Of a DNA stretch of 64,000 bases, positions 10,537-21,600 are shown one piece after another. Position numbers and translations under genes: made by a program. The notes under the pieces were generated by a model. The model searched no databases. It was not told the origin of the DNA and saw only the letters and a list, made by a program, of their open reading frames with translations. Location: positions 1,612,001 through 1,676,000 of the forward strand of contig NC_044004.1 of NCBI RefSeq assembly GCF_900496995.4, read 5' to 3'. How positions within the stretch are numbered: the stretch's first letter is position 1; each line of letters starts with the position of its first letter. This DNA is from Aquila chrysaetos chrysaetos. Taxonomy: Eukaryota > Chordata > Aves > Accipitriformes > Accipitridae.

Positions 10537-13500
10537 ATGCTGCGCAGCCCGCCGCGGTCCCGTCCCGGTCCGCCGCCCCCCCCCAAGACCCCCTTCCACA
10601 TCGAAGCTCTCCTCGCCCGGGAGCCGCCGCGCCGCGGCCCCGCCGCCGCCTCCGCCCCGCCGCCCCCGCGTTGGCCCGCGGCGGGACCGGGACCGGGACC
10701 GGGACCGGGGCTGGGGCCGCTACCGGGAGGCTGGGGCTGGGGCTGGGGCGGTGCAGGTGAGCGGGGGTGGGTGGGTGAGGGTGTGGGGGGTGTCCCCGTC
10801 CGTCACGGGTGGGGAACGGGGGGTCTTGGGGACGGAGCGGGGGTGGGGGGGTGCGGGGACCCTGGCATCACCCGCACTGGAAAATAAGGGGGTTTGGGTC
10901 ACCAAAAACTGCCCTCCCTTCCTTTTGTTTTTTTTGTTTGTTTTTTTTTTTTTCTTTCCTCCGACGGCTGCAGTTTCATTTCCCGCAGCCTCTCGACCAA
11001 CCCCAAGGCGAAGAGCTGGGTTGGGGCTGTGGGAAATGAAGGAGGGAGAGGGAAGAGTTTCCTAATATTCCTTTTTTCCCCCTCTGTAGCGATCGATAAT
11101 TAATATTAGCCATCTACCCCTAACATTAAATGACTGGGTGAAGCGAGACCCAGATGACGCAATTTACATCCTTCAGACTTGACTTCAGGAGAAGGTTTCA
11201 GGTCAAGGACAGCCCCCCCAGGTCCCCCCACCTGCATTTTAAGGGTAGCTTTGCACACACCGGCATTTATTTATCTTTTCATGTACTAGAAAGGCACCGC
11301 AATGCCTGTGTTTTCATCACGCCTCCCCAAACCTGCTGTAATTTCCCAAAGCCTCAGCCCTGCAAGTAATTTCTGCACCATGCCAGCACCCCTCTGCTGT
11401 TGTGTGGGGCCCCCTCTTCTCCCAAAGCTGCCCTCAGTCCGGCTGTAATTTTGCTCTCCTTGCAGTTTTTCACTCGCAGAAGTGAAACTGTGGAGTGTTT
11501 CGCAGCGTCCGGCCCCAAAAACTGTTAGTATTTTTAGTGCAAAAGCACCTAAGGAATAACGATTTTGTCGTTGATCCGTGGGTAAAATTTACGGAGTGGT
11601 GACGGATGATGTCAGCTAATCCATCAGGCTCTCTGTATTTTCACTGAGGGGTACTGCAACTTTTTATAAGCAAAACGACTCATTTGTTTTAATGAAGTAC
11701 CTCTATTCAGAATATTTTTCTTGAAATTAAGTATCTTTTTAGCATTCAGAGCCTGGTCTCGTCGTTGCCCAGGCAAAACCAGCAGCCAAGCACGTATTTT
11801 ATTTGTATAAGGTACTCTTGATTTGATCCTGATAGCTACTATGTTCAGGTACCAAAAGTATTTGCTTTGTACTCTTGATCCTTTTTTTAAACTGCTTAGC
11901 ATAATTATTGAATCTATTCTTTCTTTTATGAGACAGCATCTGCATAGTTGCATTAATCTATGTATTATATCAAATATACAGGTATGAAAATATAGTTAAA
12001 CAATTTGCAAAGCTATTTCCACAAAGTATTTCATGTTTGAAGTTTCACTTGCTATTATCCCAGTATTAAAATAGAAAATATGTGATGGGTGGAATTATTT
12101 TAATGATGAAAATAGTTTTAAGTGCAATTACGGCTGTTAAGCTGTCAGGTCTCCATCCCACAAATCCTTAAACACCCGTAGAATTTACACCCAGTTAATG
12201 AAACAAAGTAGGTCAGGGTGCCCATTTGTGCCTGGAGAACATGACAACATCAGTCATTAAAGGAGAGATAAGTAGCGGGTGTGAATTGGCATAATTATGT
12301 ACCATATTTCCATAAAAGTTAAAGACACTTGCCAAGCTATAGATATATCACACCAGTCCAATGTCCCTCATGGCTGCGGTTGCTGTACCCTGATGCCTGT
12401 GCAATGACTCTGGCTGAGGGGGAGCTCCGCTCAAAGCAGGGCTGATCTCAAAGCCAGATCGCATTGCCCGGGGGCTGAGACTTCAGGACGGCAATGGTGG
12501 GGGACCGTTAATGGCCTGATCCTGCAGATGCATACTGCATACTTTGCTTTCCACCCAGAAAAGTCCTGTTGGCTGTACTAGTGGGTTCTCTTTCTTAAAG
12601 TTAAGTGGGTGCTTGGGTGCTGGCAGGACAGAAGCTGTGGTACCATCGGACATATCTTAGTGCTGGCCTTATCTGGTTCCTAATACCTTCACGACTGTAC
12701 TTTGATCCTTGGAGGTGTTCTCACAGTCTGGCCTGTCTGCAGGCAGCGTCCCACTGCTTGGAGTCTTTCTGGGGCTCAGAACAGGAGCTGAGTCCCCAGT
12801 CCAGCAGTTTTTGGCATTGAGCAAGATGGGCTCGACTCTCCCTCCAGTGCTCCACACTCAGATGTGCAAAGTCTACGCTAATGTTTCCGTGCATGTCGTA
12901 ACTCCAGAACCAGCATCAACGGATGCAGAGTTTTTTGTTTTGATGGGTGCAGCCCCCTTTCCTCAGCCCTTGACTGAGGTCTCTCCACCCTGCAGTCCTC
13001 CCGGCAGTGAGATCTGGCTCCTCTGAAGGTCCTTCAGGAGGACAGAACTGGTTGTGATGAGACCTGTGGCTCCTGGGAGATGGTCAGGGGTAGCAGTCAC
13101 ATGCTCACTCCTTTTGAACATTAAGATGTGTGTGAATCAAAGTCTGTGCTGGCAGGAAGACAGCTTTAGAAACCAGAGACAGCACTGCTCTTAGGCTGGT
13201 GCCGGCTGGTCCTGTGACAGTGCTGATGTTGTATTGTATGTTAATTAGGTAATTATGGTTATCATCAGGCCAGAACTAGATAGGAGACTGAGACCAGATC
13301 CACTTGTTATCCTGCTAATGCTTCTGCACACAGAGGAACTTTATGGATGAGTTGAACCTGACTAAGGCTCAGGACGAGGACCTGCACGAGGGCTGGCGAC
13401 TCTTGTCTTCAAGCCAGTCTGCCACCTTCAATATCTTCTCCTGGATGCTGGCTGACTACGGATGCCAAGGGAAGGGTAAAAGCAGGGGCCAGCATGGGGT

Positions 13501-15175
13501 AAACTCCCCCAACCTTCAGACATTTGTGATTAGGGACTTTTTGAGACGGGGGTGGGATTTTTGCATTCAGCAGCTCTTGATGGACTTTATTATTCTGTTA
13601 CAAACATCCTGTATTGATGGAGGTCAAACCCTGCTCACCTCATTAAGCGCTGACTTCTTTGGGTCTGGTTGCATGTCCAGGACTGTTCCAGGTTGTACCT
13701 ATGAGTCAAATCACAGAATAGGTTGGAAGGGAGCTCGAAAGATCACCTGGTCCAACCTTTTGTGGGAAAGGGAGCCTAGATGAGATGATCTAGGAAGGGA
13801 CAGGACAGGGACATCCCTGTTTTTCTTTTTGGTGCTACTTTCTCCCAGCCCCCTTTAGCTGCATTGCTGCTTGCTACAGCTGAAGCAAGCTGGGTTTGGC
13901 ACATCAACAGGGCTGGAGGAATGGCCTCAAACACGCAGACCCCTTCAGTCGCTGCTTCTTGATTGCAGGTCTGGCGTTGTCTCACTGTGTAGGCACCAAC
14001 TCGCTGTGCCCTGCTGGGCCCTGGAGGTCTGGGGGGCCCTGCAAGATGAAGAGGGTCCGCACGGTCTTCAAACCAGAGCAGCTGGAGCGGCTGGAGCAAG
14101 AGTTCCTCAAGCAGCAGTACATGGTGGGCACAGAGCGAGTAGACCTGGCTGCCACTCTGCATCTCACAGAGACTCAGGTAAGAAATGGAGCTGGGGATGG
14201 CGGTGTAGATCCTGGGTCTGGGTTTGGTCTGAGGTGATTGCCCTGCCATGAAGTGCAGTGGGAGGAGGACACGACGCAAAGTGACCCGTGGGACTCCCTG
14301 CTGCGAGATGACATTGAAGCCACGTGCCTGGAGGGATGCGAGATAGGTTTAGATGGTTTATGAATAAGACCATCCTTTTCTTAATCCGTAAAGTAGAACA
14401 AAAAGCATTTAGGAGCACAAACCTGCTTGCTTTAGAGTTTAAGCTGGGTTGGACTAACTACGATCCTCTGCATTGTGTCCTTTTGTGACGCTGGATCATT
14501 ACGTTTCTGCCCATCCCACTGCAAGCTGCTTATTTATTGTGGAAAGGAGGAGCCAGGTGATCTTCCATGGTGGGATCCAAATTCAGCTGAGAAAAAGGGA
14601 GACCAAAGCAAGGGCGGTTCTGGGGGGTACAGGGAGGGCGTGAACGGTACATGGAGCAGGGGCAGGGGGTAGGTGGGTGTCTCATCATGCCCTCTGGCAG
14701 CCGTGGCCCTGGGGATGGGTTCAGTGGCTCGTGAGAGGTAGGGGAGGCATTTCCTTCACTCCCCTGGCCAAAGCCTCCTCTGTGCATCTGCGTTCCCCTC
14801 TCTCCTGGTCCCTTCTCCCAGCACCACTCTTCCCTCCACAACATCACCTCCTCCTGCTCACACGCACTGTGCTCTGAGCAGAGAAGGGTCCTGTCCCCCT
14901 CTTCAAGGAACTCTGCTTTTTGGGGACATCTGCCTTGGAAGCATGTGGCAATGGCCACCATTGGAAAGGGGCTCCTGGAGACCTTGGATTAAGCTGTTGT
15001 GCCATTTTCTGGCTAGGTGAAAGTCTGGTTCCAGAACCGGAGGATCAAATGGAGGAAGCAGAGCATGGAGCAGAAGGCGGCAAAGCTGTCGCAGTTCGGG
15101 GTGATACAGCCTGCCACCGCGGACTCGACGGATATCAAGGACCACGAGGAGGACACCGTGGACGTTGAGCTTTGA
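10537..15175 (+). CDS. NOTO: NOTO, notochord homeobox transcription factor (Not class)
   Basis: Three coding exons: 10537-10756, 13969-14177 and 15017-15175, with GT-AG junctions and matching phases (1, then 0); 195 residues. Residues 20-26 (FHIEALL) form an eh1-type motif, the Groucho/TLE-binding repressor signature typical of Not proteins. The linker is rich in Pro, Gly and Trp ([17 protein letters not shown]). The homeodomain spans about 100-159 and is complete: Phe107, Leu115, Phe119, Trp147, Gln149, Asn150 and Arg152 sit at the canonical positions 8, 16, 20, 48, 50, 51 and 53. An intron splits the homeodomain just before VKVWFQNRR. The C-terminus is acidic. Not-class factors act in the nucleus in the node and notochord and, in mammals, in left-right patterning. 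The protein is shorter than human NOTO (about 250 aa as I recall), so an exon in the 3.2-kb intron 1 could be missing from this model. Identity is firm; the first splice junction is less certain. Confidence 0.9.
11080..12330. other. AT-rich block in NOTO intron 1, possible regulatory DNA
   Basis: This unique stretch is far more AT-rich than anything within several kb. It carries many TAAT/ATTA cores (for example in the ATAATTAATATTAGCC run near 11096) and no repeat signature. The rest of intron 1 (12330-13700) is ordinary unique sequence. Regulatory function is inference. Confidence 0.3.
13708..13793 (-). mobile_element. CR1 LINE 3'-end fragment
   Basis: The stretch reads AATCACAGAATAGGTTGG, then GGAAGGGAGCTCGAAAGATC and CCTGGTCCAACC. 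This is the reverse-complemented 3' end of an avian CR1 element, as in the familiar AATCATAGAAT-GGTTGGAAGGGACC pattern. It is truncated, diverged and lies in NOTO intron 1 about 180 bp before exon 2. Confidence 0.8.
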
Positions 15176-16455
15176 ACAGCTGATGAGATTCAGCTGCCGC
15201 TGTTGTTTTTTGGGCTGTGTCTGCCTGATGGAGATATGGGGGATACAGGCATGTCTGTGCTTCTTTGGTCCAAGTGAGACATTACGCTCTTGATCTTTGG
15301 AGCTACAGGACTAAACTGCAGCTGGCTGGGAGGAACCCCGGCAAATATTGGTTGGCTGCTGTTTGGTAGCCATGTGCCGTAATTCCTGGGGCTTCATCAC
15401 CAGGCTGATTGTGCTTGATGGTGCCATAGCTGTGGCAAGGCATGTGATCTCCTGTTTGCTCTTGAAGTACCAGGACACACAATCAGTTCCCAGCAGAGAG
15501 GCTGGGGTGACAATCAGACGGTGTCTCTGATGGCTGTGAGCATAAGGGCATTCAAACACGGGGTCACTTTGCGTTGCGTGTGGCTGTGTGCTCCTAGGAG
15601 ACCTGTGCTGGGAGGACAATCAGCCCTGATTGTTTTTCCTGGTTAACTTGACCCCCAGGCTTGATGCTTAGACCACAACACCCCCACCAACAAAGTGGAA
15701 ATTGGAAAGCCCTTTGCTCCCACCTGCAAACTGTATCATTACTCTTGCAATAAGATGAACAAGGTCTGATGCTGCCCCTGGAACAGAAGTGCCTCCTCTT
15801 GTCCTGTGCCTTGGTGTATTTGTGCCTTTGTTTTGGCTTCCCAAAGCCAGAGGGCAGAACCCGGTGGGGCTCTCTGTCTTCTGGCATTGCCTTATTTCGC
15901 CAAGGTGTGCGTATGCTGCTGCAGCAGGGAATGAGGCACTCGGGCTGGCTGAGGTGCGGGGATCGGAGCTGTTATAACAAGGCAGCTTTCCAACACCTCT
16001 GGTGCTTCAGACGACCCCCTGCCCCTCGTCCAGATGTGCAGATTCTGGCCCAGACGGCAGTTGCTCTGTTCTCTCCTCATTATACATCCAGGTGCCATGG
16101 GAAACGGCACCTGGAGTGTTCGGCGAGCACATCTGTAACCACCTGATGCAGTTCGCAGTTGTGTTTCTGGTGGGTGGGAAGGCTTTGAGGGGTCAGGACA
16201 AAGCGCTCGACCCTCCCTGTGTTTTAGCAGCTAAGTGCTCTTAGCCCAGGCTGTCAGCGCTCGGGCTGTCACCTCGCCTTCCTACGTCTGCCCAGGGTAC
16301 CAGGCACCACATCCCATCAGCTCAGGATAATTTATTGCATCTCTTTCTATCACTTTACTCTTATATTGTTATTTATAGAAATAACTTTTTTTTTTCTTAA
16401 TAAGTGTCACTTATTTATTTGCTTTGCTTCTTAATAAAAATCTAGTGTATTTTAA
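15176..16455 (+). other. NOTO: NOTO 3' UTR (inferred)
   Basis: Unique non-coding sequence from the stop codon to the first canonical polyadenylation signal. AT content rises sharply over the last 150 bp. No other gene is seen here. Confidence 0.5.
16433..16438 (+). terminator. NOTO: Polyadenylation signal, probably NOTO
   Basis: AATAAA in CTTAATAAAAATCTAG, at the end of an AT-rich tail. It is the first canonical signal after the NOTO stop and would give a 3' UTR of about 1.27 kb. Confidence 0.5.
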
Positions 16456-18399
16456 AAAGAGATGGGTCTGGCTGGGGGGAGGCAGTGTTGGGCAGCTCCT
16501 TGGGTTCTGAGCAGGCAGCGATGCCTCCATGACTTCTTGCCCCACAGCTGCCAGGGATGGGTTATGCATCCCTTTTGCCACGTACAGTTTTATCTGTGTT
16601 TCTGAGGAAATGGAGTGAAAAAAAAGAGAAAACAAAAGAAATGCACCTTTTCCTCCTCCTAATAAGACCCCTGTTGTCAAAAAGTAACACCTGCTTGCCA
16701 ACAAAAGTCACAAAAGGGCAATTTCTTCTTGAAAGGGTGATTTATCACACGTTTTCATTCCTGACATACCAATACAAATATGCAAGCAGGTTGTTTTTTC
16801 CCTATACTTGTGTGTTTGCTGGTAAACCTCTGTACTCATCTCAAGCTTGAACATTTGCAATGGAGCAAGAACAGCTTTTAAACAGATCAGTTGAAAACCT
16901 GTAAGTGTCAAAAGAACAGAGAGAAAACACATTTCCAACTACTCTCTTTTTAATTTTCAATTGAAATTATTAACACCCCCCCCCCAACGTATTTTCATCC
17001 TTCCCAAAAGTTTGAGTTTGAGGTTTTTTTCTTAATAAACTGTTTTGGACAAAATAAATACTAAAAATTTTTTTGGAAATTGATAGATGACCCCATATCA
17101 TGGGTGAAAGTAGATAACGCTAGTTACTATCTCTGGGCCAGTTCCTGCAGAGATAGAACTACATTTATAGTAAGAAACATAACGTCTGGCTAGCATGGGG
17201 TGCTCAGGTTCGGGACGCTGCTCCCAAAGAACAAGGACCTCCATCTGCGGGTGGATGCGGCCAAACATTCTGTGCAGTCCCTGCTCCGCCGGGCTGAGGC
17301 TTCAGCAAATTGAAGTCTAGGAGAAGATTCCCCTTGTGCTCTGCAAACACAGAAGCGATCCTATCCCAGCTTTGCAAGTATTTCAAATTAATTTTGAGGG
17401 CACCAGGGCTCATTCAGTGACACGAAGGACACTTTGAAGTGTTGCCGGCCGGGCCACAACTCAAGCTGATGCTTGATGGATGAAACCCCCCCGCCTCTTA
17501 GCACCGAAACCTTAGAAAAACAGGAGACGTGACGCTGTTAGTAGAATAATGGTTAGTCTTCCTACTATTAGTAGGAAGACGTAATTGAAATAGAGTCCGA
17601 GGGTAGCATTGCTCCACCTGTGTCTGGGTCCTTGCAGACCCCTGGTATGGGCATTGTGTGGTGGAGCAGCGCCCTGCGCAGCCCGCTGCTGGGTTCGCTG
17701 GGGCCAGACCCCAAAACGCAGACTGGGGAAGGCGTCCCAGGCAGTTTGTCTGTCCCTTGTCGGTGGCCGGGGAGGTGTCCCGCTCTCCGGCCATGCTCCC
17801 GCATGGGCCTCTGGCCTGGGCATGGAGGTGGCAGGATCCAGCCGGCCACGCAGTGCAGCATTACCACCCGGTGTCGTGTCCCCGCCACGAGCCGACAGTG
17901 ACATCTAGTGACTCCAAAACACCCCAAAAAGCCCCGAATATGAAATCGCCCCGTATTCCCAACCCCGCTGCAGCCACCTGGTTGATGAAGAGTCCGAACG
18001 GGCGCTGGCAGCGCCGGTGTGAATTAGTAAATACAACCGAACACGCGCTTTCATGGATTTTGGGCGCTTGCAGGCAGCCTAGCAGGAGGTAGCGAGGGCA
18101 CAGGGGCCACGTTAGCGTGTTTTGAAGTTTTTCTGGGGGAAAAACGGGCTGGTTTTGGGTGCGCAGGGGCAGCTGCCGATGCCTCCTCGCCCTGTGAGGG
18201 GGTACTCTGCGTTCCCGCCTGACAGGGATATGAAGCCTATTCCCCCCCACCCCCGGCTGTACGGTTGAAAAAAATAATAGTAAATAATAGGGGAGAGGCA
18301 GCAAAACTCCTGTCTGATTTTCGGGCGGCTGTGGAAGCGCCCCAGCCCCGTTTCGGGGCTTTTTGGCGGCGTTTCTGGAAAGTGGCGGTGGGCTGAGGG
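16456..18399. other. NOTO-SMYD5 intergenic spacer
   Basis: An AT-rich left half (16456-17200) with C- and A-runs near 16977-16986, then a rising GC gradient toward the SMYD5 CpG island. Apart from a short hairpin near 17568, no gene or repeat family is recognised. Confidence 0.5.
17556..17580. repeat. Perfect short inverted repeat (hairpin)
   Basis: Arms GTCTTCCTACT (17556-17566) and AGTAGGAAGAC (17570-17580) are perfect reverse complements separated by ATT. The flanking bases do not extend the pairing. Origin unknown. Confidence 0.85.
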
Positions 18400-18607
18400 G
18401 AGGGCTAAGATGGCCGCCGGCCCCCTCCCGCCCCGGGGCTGAGGTGTGTGTGTGTGTGGGGGTGATGGCGGGCGCGGACCCCCGAAGGGGAACCGGCAGC
18501 CATCTTCGTGAGTGGGGCGGAGGAGGAGAAGGAGGAGGAGGAGGGAGGAAGAGGAAGAGGCGCTGCCCGCCCCCGGCGGGTCAGAGCGGGGAAGTCGCCG
18601 CCCGAAG
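18400..18607 (+). promoter_or_regulatory. SMYD5: SMYD5 CpG-island promoter with YY1-type motifs
   Basis: TATA-less, CpG-dense and GA/GGA-rich. AAGATGGCCGCC occurs at 18407-18418 and again over the start codon at 18605-18616. An inverted copy (CAGCCATCTT) lies near 18498-18507. AAGATGGC is the YY1 core common at housekeeping promoters. A (GT)n run sits near 18445-18458. Confidence 0.5.
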
Positions 18608-21600
18608 ATGGCCGCCGCGGCGGGGGACGTGTGCGGCACCGTGACGGGGGTCCGAGCCGGGGCCGGCGCTGGGGCTGCGGCGGAGTCGCGGTTCATTAGC
18701 AGTGCCAAGGTGAGCCCGGCGGTCCCGGTCGGTCCGTCCCCCCCCCCGCCGCGGGGTCCCTTCCTTCCCTCACGCTGCGGCAGAGCCAATTTTGGGGTGG
18801 GGGGTGAGGAAAGAGGGTAAAAAACCCGGCAGTCTCCCCTCAGGCTGGGCGGGCGGAGGGTACCCTCAGCCCCCGGGTAGGTTTCGGCTTCATCCCCTGA
18901 CCCACACCTCTCCCTCGGCAGGGAAAAGGCTTGTTCGCCACCAAGAACATCCGCAAAGGGGAAACCGTCTTCGTGGAGAGGCCGGTGGTGTCTTCCCAGT
19001 TCCTCTGGAACGCTCTGTACAACTATCGAGGTGAGCGGCCGGCGATGGTGGCACGTCCCCGTCAATCTGCCCCGGAGAGATGACCGAGGGGTCCCAAAGG
19101 AGATGCCCGCTTTTCAAGGAAAGGTTTTGGTTTGCCTTGGCACCGCTAGGAAGGTGGCCCTGCTGCCTTTTCTGCTTCTGCGCTAAACAAACAGTTGACA
19201 AGTTGAAAACGTTGGGGTCGTTTGAGGGTTGGTGACTTCCATCAGCCTTGGAGGAAAGCACCACATGCCGCCATCGGGCACCATCTGTGTGGGAACCCTG
19301 ATTTTTTTTTAGTGGTGCGGGTGCTAATCGCAATCACACTACCGCAGAGCACAGCCCACAAAGGTGCCAGCGTTCTCCGGAGGTGCCAGAACAAAAAATG
19401 AGGGTCATAAGAGCAGGATTTTAAACTTTTTTTGTCCTGCCTAGACCCTGCTGTCTACTGAGCAGCATCGCAGGTCAGCGACATGGGGATGCTTGCCATT
19501 GTACGGCCCTTAAACGCTTCCTGGTGTTACAGGGCAGCAGATGAGGGCTGTGGGGGGGTTAAATTGCAACAGAAATGGTCTTTCGTATGGAGGGAGTGGT
19601 AAGAGACTGGTGCCTCCAGCTCAGAGATGGTGTTGGTACCAGTCATGCTGTCTTGCCCAGGGCCCTGGCCCCTTTTCTCACTGTGGTACCTGTCCGTCTT
19701 GTCTCCCCGCAGCCTGTGATCACTGCCTGCGGGCTTTGGAGACGGCAGAGGAAAATGCCCAGCGGCTGCTGGGGAAGAGCTCCCTGGTGCTGCCTCACCC
19801 GGAGCAGTGCAGCATCCGGAAAGACCTGCACCAGCAATGTCCCCGGTGCCAGGTATGGGGCTGCTGGGAGGGACTGCGGTCTCGTTGGGGTCGCTGACTC
19901 CTTTACAGCATCTATCTAGCCAAGCACTTGCGCTGCCCTGAGATGGGTGTCTGCCTTTCCCTTCTGCATCGTGATGGCTAAAGATCTGGGTCTCAGATGG
20001 GCCTAGGACCCCCTTTTCCTGCTGCCATAGCCAATGCCGGGCACTGTGCCCCTCGCTCTAGGTGACGTACTGCAGCGCTGAATGCAGGCAGGCCGCTTTG
20101 GAGCAGTACCACCAGGTCCTCTGCCTTGGCCCGTCCCGTGACGACCCCACGCACCCCCTCAACAAGCTGCAGGAGGCATGGAGGTAGGAGACCGACCTGC
20201 CTGTTGCTCCATGGGCAGAGGAGGTGGCTCTCCTGGGCTGGGTGACGCTGCCTGGGACCAGGGCTGAGGACCATCCTTGCTTTGCATCCCTGCATGGGGT
20301 GGCTGGAGGGTGGTGGTGGCCGTGGGACACTGCCCAGCTGTGCCTGCTGGTTGGGCAGCAGGTGGATTTGTGTTGGCAGCGCAAGGGTTTGGACACATGG
20401 CTGAGCCGTTCTTGCTTTTATCCCAGTAAAGAGCTACAAAACACTGAGCTGCGCATCCCTCACTCGTGCAATTTTATAGTGCTCCTGCAGATCTCCAGCC
20501 TCTGGGAGATCCTCCTCATAGCACCCCTGTGGGTACATAAATTGCTGTCCCTGCTTGTAGATGACAAAGTGGGCACAGAGTGGAGAAGGTGCATCCCTGA
20601 CCCAAAGCTTTTCACAAACCCCAGGTCTTGCTGCAATCCTGGGCTTTGTATGGAACCCAGGCTCTAGTTTAACAGGATGGTTGGGGATTATTTGTATGGT
20701 TAGAGCAGGTAGGTGGGTGCAGGCTTCTCCTTGCCCTGAGTGGTGCTGGATCCCTGTGCAGGGATGCTGCACTGGCCGCTTCAGTGTGATGGATGAGTGC
20801 AGGCCTGACCACATGGATGGCAGCTGCCTCTGCCTCCCTCCAGCTTTTTATTTCCATACCAGCACTGATCTGCTCATCTCTTTTCTTTATTCTTATCCCC
20901 CAGAAACATGCATTATCCACCGGAGACTTCCAGCATCATGTTGATGGCCCGGATGGTCGCCACCGTTAAACAGGTACGTCTGCAGTTTGGAGCCACAGCT
21001 CCCACTCTTCCTGTTGTGGCTGTTATTCCCAAGGACTGAACTCTTCTCTGGTTGACTGGCGGGGCCTGCTTGAATAGATTTCACCATCTAGTGGTCCCTG
21101 GTCATGGAGACAGCAGGCAGCAAAGGAGGTTCCTACGTCCTGAGCCAAGCAGGTCTTTTTTTCTGTACCAAAATAGTCAGAACTGAACCTTTCCTTTGGC
21201 TCTGTTTCTTTGGCCTGGCTTTCTCAGTGTTTGTTCTGACAATAAACTACCACCATGCAACTGCTTCTGGTGGTTCTTGATAGCAGGCTGGATACCTCTG
21301 AGCGCAGCAGGGCTTGTCCTCGCATCCCTCTCTCCTGACTGGGGAGGAAAGTCGTGTTGGTGCAATGCCTTTGCTTGATTCCTTTGTCAGGCTAAAGACA
21401 AGGAGTGGTGGATCAAGGCCTTCTCCCAGTTCTGCAGTAAGACAGCAAACGAAGAAGAGGAGATTGTGCACAAGCTGCTGGGGGACAAATTTAAGGTAAG
21501 AGTCTGGCAGTGCTTGGATGTGTTCAGTCCCTGAGCCTGCCCTCTCCCTGCCTGTGTCTGCAAGCCCACGGGTGCAGAGGCCCTGTTACAGCTGAGATGG

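Noticed and set aside
9518-10760. Open frames of 170-290 codons on both strands before and over NOTO exon 1
   Set aside because: Mostly translations of the 33-bp minisatellite (Thr/His/Pro or Gly/Val repeats); the real NOTO frame begins at 10537.
13343-13783. Open frame with an exon-like opening ([19 protein letters not shown]) behind a CACAG acceptor
   Set aside because: In the NOTO splice phase it hits a stop within six codons, it runs into a CR1 fragment, and it resembles no known protein.
18363-19065. Large open frames on both strands around SMYD5 exon 1
   Set aside because: CpG-island sequence has few stops; only the frame starting at 18608 continues in phase through twelve further exons.
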